Shown here in pieces: positions 35,435-43,608 of a stretch of 64,000 bases of DNA. The notes beneath the pieces are model-generated. The model made no database searches, was not told where the DNA came from, and was given only the letters and a program-made list of their open reading frames with translations. Source of the stretch: Geobacillus proteiniphilus (GTDB taxonomy: Bacteria; Bacillota; Bacilli; Bacillales; Anoxybacillaceae). The stretch is taken from NCBI RefSeq assembly GCF_001908025.1, contig NZ_MQMG01000011.1, positions 1 through 64,000 on the forward strand. The letters run 5' to 3'. The translations under genes were made by a program, and so were the position numbers. The first letter of the stretch is position 1; each line of letters opens with the position of its first letter.

Positions 35435-35941
35435 TCACAAGGCATGAAGAAGTCCATCCTCACCGATCAGCTCCAAATAGCGCCGATAAAGCGGAAACGC
35501 CGGCACGATGCGCGGCAGAAGCTGCAGCGCCTTCGCTTTCGATCCTTTTGCCTTCATTTTTCCGGTCATGAGCGCCAATGGAACGTTGATGTTGCCGCCC
35601 CAAAATTGGTGGGCGATATCGCCGGTCGTCTTGATGGCAACATCAGGCGCATCGATTGCCTGCCCGAAATAAATGGCGTAGTTTTCACCGGTTTCCGGCC
35701 GCCTCGCATCGATGCTGATGACCGCCTCCGGATCGGTCAAATAAAAGACGAACGCGGCGCGGGAACGGCGGATTTGTTCTCCAATCCGATTGATTTGCTC
35801 CACCTCGTTGCCGTATTCCTGATACGCTGGATGCTGTCCCCACCAGCTGCGCAGCTCCATTTCCGTCCTTGGGCGCGACGGAATTTGCATAAACTCGCCG
35901 ATCACCCGATACACATGAGCATCATCACGAAACAATGCCAT
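35435..35941 (-). CDS. SCP2-like lipid-carrier protein (third of three)
   Basis: A 168-aa SCP2-like protein. The N-terminal helical part (about 60 residues) is followed by FVFYLTDPEAVISIDARRPE, IAHQFWGGNINVPLALMTGK and AKALQLLPRIVPAFPLYRRYLE; the end matches the copy at 24021. It is the most upstream gene of the minus-strand block and has a promoter-like TTGTTT-N18-CATACT at 35964-35993. AAGGGAG precedes ATG 35941. Lipid transfer is inferred from the family. Confidence 0.82.
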   Translation of the reverse strand: MALFRDDAHVYRVIGEFMQIPSRPRTEMELRSWWGQHPAYQEYGNEVEQINRIGEQIRRSRAAFVFYLTDPEAVISIDARRPETGENYAIYFGQAIDAPDVAIKTTGDIAHQFWGGNINVPLALMTGKMKAKGSKAKALQLLPRIVPAFPLYRRYLELIGEDGLLHAL

Positions 35942-35963
35942 ATCCGTTCACTCCCTTCAACCG

Positions 35964-35993
35964 AGTATGCACTCTCATTTTGGCGTGAAACAA
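35964..35993 (-). promoter_or_regulatory. Putative promoter of the lipid-catabolism block
   Basis: Minus strand: TTGTTT (35988-35993), 18-bp spacer, CATACT (35964-35969), 23 bp before the first SCP2 gene's ATG. There is no other candidate as good in the gap. Confidence 0.4.
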
Positions 35994-36095
35994 CGCCGCC
36001 GGCAATTCCGATGATTGCCGGGGAGACGAAAAACGCAAGACATCTCCGTCCGGAGTTGTTGAAACAAGAATCAAGCGCACCAAAGCGGCAAAACA

Positions 36096-36128
36096 AAAAA
36101 ATGGCTGCCCCGTTTGTTTGGGGCAGCC
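36096..36128 (-). terminator. Terminator of ackA
   Basis: Perfect 9-bp stem GGCTGCCCC/GGGGCAGCC with an 8-nt loop, followed on the minus strand by ATTTTTTTG. It separates ackA from the lipid block. Confidence 0.88.
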
Positions 36129-36173
36129 GTTTTGGCCAAAATGGCTGCAACGATTCTTTTTATTACAATCCGC

Positions 36174-37364
36174 TTACAAATTCGCCAACCGCATGACGTC
36201 GCGGGCGATCATCAACTCTTCATTGGTCGGGATGACGAGCACTTTGACCGGCGAGTGCGGATAGCTGATGAACGCTTCCTTGCCGCGCACTTTGTTTAGG
36301 ATGGGATCCCAGTAAACTCCCATAAACTCGAGGCCGCGCAACACTTTCGCCCGCACGACTTCGCTGTTCTCGCCGATGCCGGCGGTGAAGATGATGGCAT
36401 CGACTCCGCACATGCGCGCCGCATACGAGCCGATGTACTTATGAATGCGGTTCGCAAACACTTCAAGTGCCAGTTCCGCGCGCTCATTTCCTTCGGCGGC
36501 CGCTTTTTCCAAGTCGCGCAAATCGCTCGAGATGCCGGACAGACCGAGCATGCCGCTCTTTTTGTTCAGCACTTCAATCACTTCATCCGCAGTCATTCCC
36601 GTTTTTTCCATAATGTACGGGATGAGCGCCGGGTCGATGTTGCCAGAGCGCGTCCCCATCGCGACGCCCGCTAATGGCGTAAAGCCCATCGACGTGTCGA
36701 TCGATTTGCCGCCTTCGACCGCCGCGATGCTCGCCCCGTTGCCTAAATGGCACGAGATGAGGCGCAGCTGCTCGATCGGCCGGCCGAGAAGCTCCGCCGC
36801 CCGCTGGGTGACGTATTTGTGCGACGTGCCATGGAAGCCGTACTTGCGAATGCCGAATTTCGTGTAATACTCATATGGCAAGCTGTATAAAAACGACTGT
36901 TCCGGCATCGTCTGGTGGAACGCCGTGTCAAACACCGCCACGGCCGGCACGTCCGGCAGCACTTCCTGAAACGCCCGAATGCCGACGAGGTTGGCCGGGT
37001 TATGGAGCGGGGCGAGCTCGGACACTTCTTCAATTTGCTTGATGACGTCCTCGGTGATGAGCACCGAATCACTGAACTTCTCCCCGCCGTGGACGACGCG
37101 GTGCCCGATGCCGTCAATTTCGTCAAACGAACGGATAATGCCGTAGCGAATGAGCTTATCAAGCAGCATTTTAACGGCCGCGGCATGATCCGGAATCGCC
37201 GTCACTTCTTGATGTTTTTCACCGTTTACGACAATGGTGAAAATCGCGTCGTCAAAGCCGATCCGTTCGACGACCCCTTTGGTCAACACCGTTTCTGCCG
37301 GCATCTCAAACAGCTGGAATTTCAACGAGGAACTTCCCGCATTAATGGCTAGCACTTTCGCCAT
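36174..37364 (-). CDS. ackA: Acetate kinase
   Basis: A 396-aa AckA: acetyl phosphate plus ADP to acetate plus ATP in overflow metabolism. Signatures: [16 protein letters not shown] at the start, [11 protein letters not shown] near residue 90, [10 protein letters not shown] (catalytic Asp and His region) and [12 protein letters not shown] chose ATG 37364; a GTG three codons earlier is too near AGGAG. A strong promoter and a CcpA-type cre site lie upstream, predicting activation by CcpA in excess glucose, as in B. subtilis. Confidence 0.97.
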   Translation of the reverse strand: MAKVLAINAGSSSLKFQLFEMPAETVLTKGVVERIGFDDAIFTIVVNGEKHQEVTAIPDHAAAVKMLLDKLIRYGIIRSFDEIDGIGHRVVHGGEKFSDSVLITEDVIKQIEEVSELAPLHNPANLVGIRAFQEVLPDVPAVAVFDTAFHQTMPEQSFLYSLPYEYYTKFGIRKYGFHGTSHKYVTQRAAELLGRPIEQLRLISCHLGNGASIAAVEGGKSIDTSMGFTPLAGVAMGTRSGNIDPALIPYIMEKTGMTADEVIEVLNKKSGMLGLSGISSDLRDLEKAAAEGNERAELALEVFANRIHKYIGSYAARMCGVDAIIFTAGIGENSEVVRAKVLRGLEFMGVYWDPILNKVRGKEAFISYPHSPVKVLVIPTNEELMIARDVMRLANL

Positions 37365-37450
37365 CGAAAACACAGCTCCTTTTTTGCCAAAATCCGCTCG
37401 CGCTTACCGTTAGTGTGCGCGATTGGGCGCCGTTTCACTATGCCTTTTTC

Positions 37451-37479
37451 ATTGTATGCCTCCCGTTTTCGCGTTTCAA
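37451..37479 (-). promoter_or_regulatory. ackA promoter (SigA type)
   Basis: Minus strand TTGAAA (37474-37479), 17-bp spacer, TACAAT (37451-37456). Predicted start near 37444, leader about 80 nt. Confidence 0.8.
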
Positions 37480-37493
37480 GCGCGGCTTTGTTT

Positions 37494-37508
37494 CGCAACC
37501 GGTTGCAA
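37494..37508 (-). promoter_or_regulatory. CcpA-binding cre site upstream of ackA
   Basis: TTGCAACCGGTTGCG is nearly palindromic and fits the cre pattern TGNAANCGNNNNCA except for one end base. Its centre is about 57 bp upstream of the predicted start, the position used for CcpA activation at B. subtilis ackA. Confidence 0.7.
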
Positions 37509-37615
37509 GAAAAAGTTTTTATGTTGTGAAAAATGAAAACGGAGCTGACCGAAAAGGTCGGTGAAAAACAGCGATTCTTCGATGAAGAAAAGAGCAACAT
37601 TTATCATCTTGAGCC

Positions 37616-37665
37616 GAGAAGACCCCCCACTTCCACGCGTGAGCGCAAGGGGAGGAAGATGCAAC
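37616..37665 (+). mobile_element. Solo IS605-type end (remnant)
   Basis: GAGAAGACCCCCCACTTCCA, then CGCGTGAGCGCAAGGGGAGGAA, matches the end of the larger element at 45733-45780 read on the minus strand (GAGGAGACCCCCACTTCAAC ... GGGGGAGGAA). It forms an imperfect subterminal hairpin. No transposase is present in the 379-bp ackA-ytxK gap; only this end, the ackA promoter and the ytxK terminator. Confidence 0.5.
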
Positions 37666-37705
37666 CTCTCGTTTTGTGAAGGGGCTTGACGGCCTATACG
37701 GTGAT

Positions 37706-37741
37706 CAAAAAGGGCGTCCCGCTGCGTTTGGGACACCCTTT
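37706..37741 (-). terminator. Terminator of ytxK (GGGTGTCCC family)
   Basis: Minus strand AGGGTGTCCC pairs with GGGACGCCCT (one mismatch), followed by TTTTT. It begins at the ytxK stop. Same stem family as 2503, 43609 and 59339. Confidence 0.82.
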
Positions 37742-37743
37742 CT

Positions 37744-38733
37744 TCAACGTTCTTTTTCCTCGGTGATCCAGGCGTCGATTTTCGCCATCATCGCCTGCAT
37801 CGCCGATTTGTTGGAAAACCGCGGCAGCTCGACAAGCAGCACGTGTTTTGGCTTTTTGACGTTCGGCCCTTTCTTTTGCAAAATCAACACGCTTTTTGCC
37901 GCCTGATCGTTTTTAAACATCGACAGCGGCAGCTGCAAGACTCCTTGGACAATGGCCGCCTCTTTTAAAAATTCGTTCAGCTGCCCCGCCTGCGGGCTCG
38001 AGAACAACATATTCGGGATGAGGAAAAACAAGTAGCCGCCCTCTTTCGTATAGCGCAAGCTTTGCTCGATGAACAAATGATGGGCATACGACCGGCCTTC
38101 CTTCGCTTTTAAGGCGAAGCGGGCGGCATTGTCGTCATCCGGGTAATAGCCGACCGGCAGATCGCAGACGACGACGTCAACCGGCTCAACAAACAGCGGC
38201 CTTAGGCTGTCTTGGTTAAACAGCTGCACCGGATGCTTTTGCAAGTTCGCGTTGACGTACGCCAATTTGACAAGCAGATCATCGACATCGCTGCCGTAGC
38301 TCGCCGCCTGTTTTCCTCGAAGGCCGTTTAACACCGCCGTCAATAAATTCGCCGTGCCGACGGCCGGGTCGAGGATCTTAAGCGCCAAATGCGAGCGCGT
38401 AAACTCGCGGACCAAATACGCCAAAAACAAACTGACCGCATCCGGAGTCATTTGGTGGTGCGGCTGGACATGCTTGCGCATCCCTTTTAACACCGCAAGC
38501 TGAAACGCCTTGCGGATTTCTTCGTTTTGAAACCGTTCCAGCATCAGTTCGCGATACTGCTTTTTCAGCCGTTTCGCGTTCAGCTCGCTCACTTCGCTTT
38601 GCAGCACGTCGCCGTGGAACAAATTCTCCCCCGTCTCCGCGACGGCTTCTAAATACGTGCATTGCAATTCTTCTTGCAAAAGTTGGGCCGTTTCATCGAA
38701 TACCGTGAACAACCGTTCGACTGGCGTCATCAT
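37744..38733 (-). CDS. ytxK: Class I SAM-dependent methyltransferase YtxK
   Basis: A 330-aa N6-adenine-type methyltransferase-fold protein. Motif I is LDPAVGTANLLTAV (about residue 120) and the catalytic-type motif reads CDLPVGYYP in place of (N/D)PPY. The N-terminal helical domain covers about 110 residues. No restriction partner is near, so it may modify RNA, protein or DNA; the function is unknown. I chose ATG 38733, 8 nt after GGTGGGG. The order ackA-ytxK-tpx is the B. subtilis order. Confidence 0.9.
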   Translation of the reverse strand: MMTPVERLFTVFDETAQLLQEELQCTYLEAVAETGENLFHGDVLQSEVSELNAKRLKKQYRELMLERFQNEEIRKAFQLAVLKGMRKHVQPHHQMTPDAVSLFLAYLVREFTRSHLALKILDPAVGTANLLTAVLNGLRGKQAASYGSDVDDLLVKLAYVNANLQKHPVQLFNQDSLRPLFVEPVDVVVCDLPVGYYPDDDNAARFALKAKEGRSYAHHLFIEQSLRYTKEGGYLFFLIPNMLFSSPQAGQLNEFLKEAAIVQGVLQLPLSMFKNDQAAKSVLILQKKGPNVKKPKHVLLVELPRFSNKSAMQAMMAKIDAWITEEKER

Positions 38734-38821
38734 CTGTACGTCCCCACCTTTCTGCCAACGTCCCTTCTGTATATTGTACGACCGTCCGCCTCGCGCCGCA
38801 AGAAAAGCGCCGATAGGAACG

Positions 38822-38849
38822 AAAAGGCCCCGAACGGGTCGGGGCCTTT
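38822..38849. terminator. Terminator of tpx
   Basis: AAAAGGCCCCGA pairs with TCGGGGCCTTTT across a 4-nt loop; U-rich in both directions, next to the tpx stop. Confidence 0.88.
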
Positions 38850-38852
38850 TCA

Positions 38853-39353
38853 TTATTTCGCCGCTTTCGCCGCTTCAATCGCCGCTTCGTAGTTCGGATG
38901 GTTCGTCACTTCCGGCACGTATTCGACATACGTCACCGTGTCATTGCTGTCGATGACAAACACGGCGCGAGCAAGCAGGCGCAGTTCTTTGATCAAGACG
39001 CCGTATGCTTGTCCGAACGAGACATCGCGATGGTCGGACAACACTTGAACGTTCTCAATGCCGGCGGCGCCGCACCACCGCTTTTGCGCAAACGGCAAAT
39101 CGACGCTGATCGTCAACACTTTCACATTGTCGAGCTTCGCCGCTTCCTCGTTAAACCGGCGCGTTTGCGCGTCGCAAACCCCAGTGTCGAGCGACGGAAC
39201 GACGCTGATCAGGCGGACGTGCCCTTTCGTATCCGCGAGCGTCACTTCCTGCAAGTTTTGATCAAGCACGGTGAAATCCGGCGCTTTGTCGCCGACTTTC
39301 ACTTCGTTGCCGACGAGCGTGACCGGATTGCCTTTAAACGTCACATTGGCCAT
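38853..39353 (-). CDS. tpx: Thiol peroxidase Tpx
   Basis: A 166-aa atypical 2-Cys peroxiredoxin that reduces hydroperoxides with thioredoxin. The peroxidatic Cys is C60 ([15 protein letters not shown]) and the resolving Cys C94 ([11 protein letters not shown]). GGGGGAG precedes ATG 39353. It is monocistronic, with its own terminator. Confidence 0.97.
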   Translation of the reverse strand: MANVTFKGNPVTLVGNEVKVGDKAPDFTVLDQNLQEVTLADTKGHVRLISVVPSLDTGVCDAQTRRFNEEAAKLDNVKVLTISVDLPFAQKRWCGAAGIENVQVLSDHRDVSFGQAYGVLIKELRLLARAVFVIDSNDTVTYVEYVPEVTNHPNYEAAIEAAKAAK

Positions 39354-39404
39354 GGGTTCTCTCCCCCTTTAGAAGAAATATGTACTTATTTCCATACCGA
39401 ATTT

Positions 39405-39590
39405 CCCAACGACTAAAGTCGTGGGGTTCTCGCGTACTAAAGGGTTTCTCGTACACCTGCGTGCAGAACTCACCCTTATTCCGCAAGACTTTCATGAGCA
39501 AACACCTCAATGGTGCTTCACGCCCTGTGCGTCCGATTCAAGACGCTTTAAGAAAAGTATATCACTTTTGACTGCGTCAAAGCAATCGGT
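39405..39590 (-). mobile_element. IS605-type element remnant (end plus non-coding RNA-like part)
   Basis: The tpx-ytfJ gap holds no gene. Its end at 39408-39428 forms the palindrome CCCAACGACTAAAGTCGTGG, then G, a form common at right ends of TnpB-carrying IS605/IS1341 elements. On the minus strand the rest begins near a TATACTTTT sequence and includes a small hairpin, GCACCATTGAGGTGT. No transposase or TnpB frame survives. Assignment is from pattern memory. Confidence 0.45.
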
Positions 39591-39652
39591 TCATCCCATG
39601 TCTAAAGTTTGCGCCAACGGACAGAAAAAAACGCCGGACGCCAACGGTCCGG

Positions 39653-40117
39653 CTAAATGTCAAAGTCGTCTGCTTTTTGGCCTGCGGCGCCGTCTTTCTT
39701 GTTTTTCTTCAGCATCGCCTGAATCTTCTCAAACGCCTGCGGCGCGACATCGAGAATTTTTTCGTATAAGTGCGTGCTTTCATCCAAATGGAGCAGCTTC
39801 ACCCCGGACGAGTTGACGACGAGAAACGCAATCGGCGTAATCGAGACGCCGCCGCCGCTGCCGCCGCCAAACGGATGTCCGTTCCCTTGGGCCTGCCCGT
39901 TCCCGCCGGCTTGCGCCCCTTGGTGGCCATTTTGTTGGCCGTCAAGCATAAACTCGCTGCCGCCGGCGGCAAAGCCAAACCCGACTTTCGACACAGTCAA
40001 AATGACGCTGCCGTCAGGCGTCTCCACCGGGTCGCCGATAATCGTATTGACGTCGATCATTTGTTTTAAGTTTTCCATCGCTGTTGTCATCAGCCCTTGA
40101 ATCGGATGGTTCGTCAT
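39653..40117 (-). CDS. ytfJ: Sporulation protein YtfJ (GerW family)
   Basis: A 154-aa YtfJ/GerW protein: the conserved core DVNTIIGDPVETPDGSVILT and VSKVGFGFAAGGSEF, a Gly/Gln/Asn-rich middle, then GGGVSITPIAFLVV and VKLLHLDESTHLYEKI. I chose ATG 40117 because the earlier ATG is one base from GGAGG. In B. subtilis it is needed for normal germination. It lies 11 nt after ytfI. Confidence 0.92.
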   Translation of the reverse strand: MTNHPIQGLMTTAMENLKQMIDVNTIIGDPVETPDGSVILTVSKVGFGFAAGGSEFMLDGQQNGHQGAQAGGNGQAQGNGHPFGGGSGGGVSITPIAFLVVNSSGVKLLHLDESTHLYEKILDVAPQAFEKIQAMLKKNKKDGAAGQKADDFDI

Positions 40118-40128
40118 CGTCATTCCTC

Positions 40129-40818
40129 CTAGTAGCCTTCATTTGCCTGCTTGGCTGCCAATGGGTTTCGCTTTGGCAGCCGCCGTCCGCGCCAATGTTT
40201 GACCACTCGCAATCCTGCTACCATAGCATGCCCGATTCGAAACTGAATCATACATAAAAACACCGTTTCCGAAGCGGCCCGATCGTAGGCCGGAACGATG
40301 GCGACAGCCGGAGTTGTTTTCATGTTCATATAGCGGCTCGCAGCGCCGATGATCATGTATTTCAGCGACCAGCCAAGCCCCACGAGCAGGCCGGTCGATG
40401 CTGCGTCGCCGGTGCCAATCGTCGTCTTCCATTCCCATTTCATAATCGTCACGTGACGGTAAAACTGTTTCATAATTTCGTGCAAGTCGACGACTTGCTC
40501 GAGAAACCTCTTCAGCTGCCGAAACAGGTCGGCGATTTTTTTTAGGGTCAATTTCCCTTTCTTTTCCTCTTTCCCGCGCGTTCCCTCCACTCCTTTTTTC
40601 TGGAGAAACGCCACCCCCGGCGCATCCGGATCCATGTCCAGCTTGATGAGCGGGACGCGAACGGTGTAGCGGAGGAGGCCAAACAGCGTGCGCACCACGA
40701 TTTTGCATTCATCGTCGTCTTTCATATGGCGAAACACGACCGTCACCGATACTTTCATCCAGGCGACGAGAAGAAGCAAAAGAACGACCGTTGCGATGAC
40801 CGCGATGACTGCTTTCAA
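40129..40818 (-). CDS. ytfI: YtfI, DUF2953 family membrane protein
   Basis: A 229-aa protein with an N-terminal transmembrane helix (VIAVIATVVLLLLLVAW), then FGLLRYTVRVPLIKLD and a basic C-terminal part, typical of DUF2953 sporulation-associated proteins. There is no ATG at a suitable place: the best start is TTG 40818, 6 nt after GGGAGGG. It is cotranscribed with ytfJ. The function is unknown; the gene pair is sporulation-linked in Bacillus. Confidence 0.86.
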   Translation of the reverse strand: MKAVIAVIATVVLLLLLVAWMKVSVTVVFRHMKDDDECKIVVRTLFGLLRYTVRVPLIKLDMDPDAPGVAFLQKKGVEGTRGKEEKKGKLTLKKIADLFRQLKRFLEQVVDLHEIMKQFYRHVTIMKWEWKTTIGTGDAASTGLLVGLGWSLKYMIIGAASRYMNMKTTPAVAIVPAYDRAASETVFLCMIQFRIGHAMVAGLRVVKHWRGRRLPKRNPLAAKQANEGY

Positions 40819-40914
40819 TGTCCGCCCTCCCTTTCTTGACCAACCGAACACCGCCAAAGGTAAAATTTGGGCAAATCAAGGGCGGCTTTCCTATTGCCTT
40901 CTTTTTTGTCCCCG

Positions 40915-40964
40915 TCGCCCTTGACGACCCTTTCGCACCTTTGGCAGGTGTTGGTCAAGGGCGA
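40915..40964. repeat. Nested inverted repeat in the ytfI-yteJ gap
   Basis: The outer arms TCGCCCTTGAC (40915-40925) and GTCAAGGGCGA (40954-40964) pair perfectly over 11 bp; inside, CACCT (40936-40940) pairs with AGGTG (40946-40950). A further TCAAGGGCGG lies at 40876-40885. No U tract follows. The gap (40819-41133) holds no gene; besides this element only the yteJ terminator was seen. Confidence 0.8.
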
Positions 40965-41063
40965 ATCCGGCTTTGAGCACGCCCCACGATGCTCAATGGG
41001 ATGGCCTGTGTGGGTTTTTCATAGAACTTTTGACGCTACCCATCATACATTGTCGCCATCTGG

Positions 41064-41092
41064 AAAAAAAATAAACCTGCCGTTTCGGCAGG
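41064..41092 (-). terminator. Terminator of sppA-yteJ
   Basis: CCTGCC/GGCAGG, 6 bp with a 5-nt loop, then TTTATTTTTTTT on the minus strand. Confidence 0.85.
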
Positions 41093-41133
41093 CGGACATT
41101 GGTTGACGGTCCGTTCTTGATGCGGGCGGATTG

Positions 41134-41604
41134 TTACTCGCGGACGACGATCGTATCCGCGAACTGGTCATGCATCCCTTTTTTCTTTTCGGAAAACGCA
41201 ACAAACAAAAAACCGATGAACAGCAATTTTTTCGCGATGAATTTGCCGACGACTTCGCGAAACAGCACGGTGAGCCAGGTGAGCGGCTCGCCGCGCTCAT
41301 CGACCACTTTTAAGCCGAACACCATTTTGCCAAGCGTCTGCCCAAACGCTTTCGTCATCAACACGAAATAGGCGTAAAAGACGACGGCGGCCGCGACCGC
41401 CGCTGGCGCGAACAAATGGTCCCGCTCAAGCGGCCAATCGAACAGGCGAAAAAGCGGCCAAACGATGAGCCGGTTGAGGCTCGAGACAACAATGACATCA
41501 AGGCAATACGCCCAAAAACGAAGCCAAAAGCCGCCGTAGCAGAGGGGGCGCTCTGCCGGCGGGAGATGATCCGCCAGCGGCGCCGTTGCTTGCATGTCCG
41601 TCAT
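41134..41604 (-). CDS. yteJ: RDD family membrane protein YteJ
   Basis: A 156-aa membrane protein of the RDD family. GGFWLRFWAYCLDVIVVSSL, with the Arg and Asp characteristic of the family, is followed by further helices at about 65-85 and 115-135, and FGQTLGKMVFGLKVVDERG between. In B. subtilis YteJ is encoded beside sppA and is linked with antimicrobial-peptide resistance through SppA. AAAGGAG precedes ATG 41604, 12 nt after sppA. Confidence 0.92.
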   Translation of the reverse strand: MTDMQATAPLADHLPPAERPLCYGGFWLRFWAYCLDVIVVSSLNRLIVWPLFRLFDWPLERDHLFAPAAVAAAVVFYAYFVLMTKAFGQTLGKMVFGLKVVDERGEPLTWLTVLFREVVGKFIAKKLLFIGFLFVAFSEKKKGMHDQFADTIVVRE

Positions 41605-41616
41605 GTTTCCACTCCT

Positions 41617-42624
41617 TTATTCGGCGTATAAATACATAAGCCGCGGCGAGGATGGGCGCGACAACAGGCGGATGAGCCCGGCCGCCTCGCTGTCCGGCTT
41701 CATCCGGTTCGACACCATCTCAAAGAGAGAGCTCCACGGCGCATCGTTCACGTATTTTACGACTTGAGCGCCGGTTAAATGATGCTCTTTTTTGAGCGCA
41801 GCGATCGCGTCATCCAAGTAGCCGAACTCGTCGACAAGGCGGAGCGCCTTCGCCTGTCGCCCGTCATAAATGCGGCCGTCCGCCAGCTTGCGCACCGTGT
41901 CTTCCGGCAGCTTTCTCCCTTTGGCTACCACATCAACAAACGCATCATACGAATCATTGATCAGCCGCTGCAAAATCTCCCGTTCCGCTTCGGTCATTTT
42001 GCGCGCCGGATTCATGATGTCTTTGTACGGCCCGCTTTTGATCGTGACAAGCTCCACGCCGTACTTCTTTGCCAGCCCTTCATAGTTGACGCTTTGCATG
42101 ATGACGCCGATGGAGCCGGTGATCGTCTCCGGGCTGGCGAAAATTTTATCGCCGGCCGCAGCGATATAGTAACCGCCCGAGGCGGCCATGGCCCCCATCG
42201 ATACGTAAATCGGCTTGTTCGTCTTCTTTTTCAGCTTCATCAGCTGATCGTAAATTTCCGCGCTTTCCGCGACACCGCCTCCCGGCGAATTGATGCGCAA
42301 GATGATCGCTTTGACGTCTTGATCCTCTTTCGCCTGTTTGATCATTTGCAAAAACGTTTGGTGGTTGTACTGTGATGAGGAAAGAAACGACTCCGCTTCC
42401 CCCGCATCTTGAATAACTCCGTTCACTTCCAACACGGCGATTTTTTTCAACGGGTCACCCTCGGCGATGACTTCTTCGCTAAATGGCGACTCCATGAGCG
42501 CCAGCCAGCTTTCCGACCAGCCGCCGGCCTTGTCGGACAAAAGAACGCCAACCGCTTGAACAAGCACCGAGATCACAAACAAGGCGGCGGCGATGGCCAA
42601 CGCGGTCCATCGTTTTCGATTCAT
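41617..42624 (-). CDS. sppA: Signal peptide peptidase SppA
   Basis: A 335-aa membrane-anchored serine protease (S49) that degrades leftover signal peptides. One N-terminal transmembrane helix (about residues 7-28). The catalytic Ser lies in MGAMAASGGYYIAAAGDKI, and the general-base Lys in the VTIKSGPYKDIMNP segment. I chose ATG 42624 (MNRKRWTAL) with GGGGGGGAAG upstream. It forms an operon with yteJ and is divergent from nadF. Confidence 0.94.
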   Translation of the reverse strand: MNRKRWTALAIAAALFVISVLVQAVGVLLSDKAGGWSESWLALMESPFSEEVIAEGDPLKKIAVLEVNGVIQDAGEAESFLSSSQYNHQTFLQMIKQAKEDQDVKAIILRINSPGGGVAESAEIYDQLMKLKKKTNKPIYVSMGAMAASGGYYIAAAGDKIFASPETITGSIGVIMQSVNYEGLAKKYGVELVTIKSGPYKDIMNPARKMTEAEREILQRLINDSYDAFVDVVAKGRKLPEDTVRKLADGRIYDGRQAKALRLVDEFGYLDDAIAALKKEHHLTGAQVVKYVNDAPWSSLFEMVSNRMKPDSEAAGLIRLLSRPSSPRLMYLYAE

Positions 42625-42678
42625 CGTCTTCCCCCCCCTGCATCGGCTGCCCATATTTTTAGAATCCTGGCAAACGTG

Positions 42679-42696
42679 GTACAATATTCATTGTAC
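42679..42696. promoter_or_regulatory. Symmetric dyad shared by divergent nadF and sppA promoters
   Basis: GTACAAT-attc-ATTGTAC. Read on the plus strand it gives an extended -10 (TGGTACAAT) for nadF; on the minus strand a TACAAT -10 for sppA. The two promoters would overlap, so firing from one could exclude the other. Confidence 0.5.
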
Positions 42697-42735
42697 ATCG
42701 ATTGATTAGATGATGCCATTGGGAGGACGCAAAAA

Positions 42736-43539
42736 ATGGATATGGAACGCAACCGTCTTTATTTTTTTTATAAGCGCGACGACGAGCTCATCGAACGGGT
42801 GAAGCCGCTCATTGAGCTGGCGGAGCGCGGTCCGTTTGTTGTCGTCGACGACTATCGGGAAGCGAACATCATCGTCAGCATCGGGGATGACGGCGCGTTT
42901 TTGCAGGCGGTCCGGCAGACGGGATTTCTTCCTGACCGTTTGTACGTCGGCGTGTCCGTCTTGCCGGCGCGCGGGTTTTACTGCGATTTCCATATTGACG
43001 ACATCGATCATATGGTGGAAGCGGCGAAAAATTGGAAACTCGAAGTGCGGCGCTACCCAGTCATCGAAGTGACGATCGACGGCGCGGCTTCGTTTTTCTG
43101 CTTAAACGAATGTTCGATCCGCTCGCAAATCATTAAAACGATGGCGATCGACGTTTTCATCGACGACTTGCATTTCGAGACGTTCCGCGGCGACGGCATC
43201 ATCGTGTCGACGCCGACCGGCAGCACCGGCTACAATAAATCGGTGCACGGGGCGGTCGTCGATCCGCTCTTGCCGTGCTTTCAAGTGAGCGAACTCGCCT
43301 CGCTCAACAGCAACCGCTATCGGACGCTCGGCTCGCCGTTCATTTTGAGCGGCTCGCGGACGTTGACGCTGAAAATGTCAGAGGAAACGAGCCATTTTCC
43401 GATCATCGGCCTCGACAATGAAGCGCTGAGCATCCAGCATATTGAGCGGATTGACATTCGTTTAAGCGACCGGGTGGTCAAAACGGTGCGCTTGAAAGAC
43501 AATTCGTTCTGGGATAAAGTGAAACGCGTCTTTTTGTGA
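42736..43539 (+). CDS. nadF: NAD kinase (second-type, NadF/PpnK2)
   Basis: A 267-aa NAD kinase making NADP from NAD and ATP or polyphosphate. The GGDG motif appears as SIGDDGAFL; the NE motif is LNECSIRS and the STPTGSTGYNKS segment is conserved. It corresponds to B. subtilis YtdI/NadF, the divergent second NAD kinase, by position between sppA and ytcI. GGAGG is 9 nt before ATG 42736. Confidence 0.93.
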   Translation: MDMERNRLYFFYKRDDELIERVKPLIELAERGPFVVVDDYREANIIVSIGDDGAFLQAVRQTGFLPDRLYVGVSVLPARGFYCDFHIDDIDHMVEAAKNWKLEVRRYPVIEVTIDGAASFFCLNECSIRSQIIKTMAIDVFIDDLHFETFRGDGIIVSTPTGSTGYNKSVHGAVVDPLLPCFQVSELASLNSNRYRTLGSPFILSGSRTLTLKMSEETSHFPIIGLDNEALSIQHIERIDIRLSDRVVKTVRLKDNSFWDKVKRVFL

Positions 43540-43608
43540 AGCGTGTGTCTGTTCTCCCGGCGAAACACCGGATCTAAAATGGCGAATCCGTTCGACGCGC
43601 ATGCGGCA

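Noticed and set aside
37616-37665. CRISPR-like repeat or small array
   Set aside because: The motif is present twice in the window at distant places, with no spacers or cas genes; an IS605 end explains it better.
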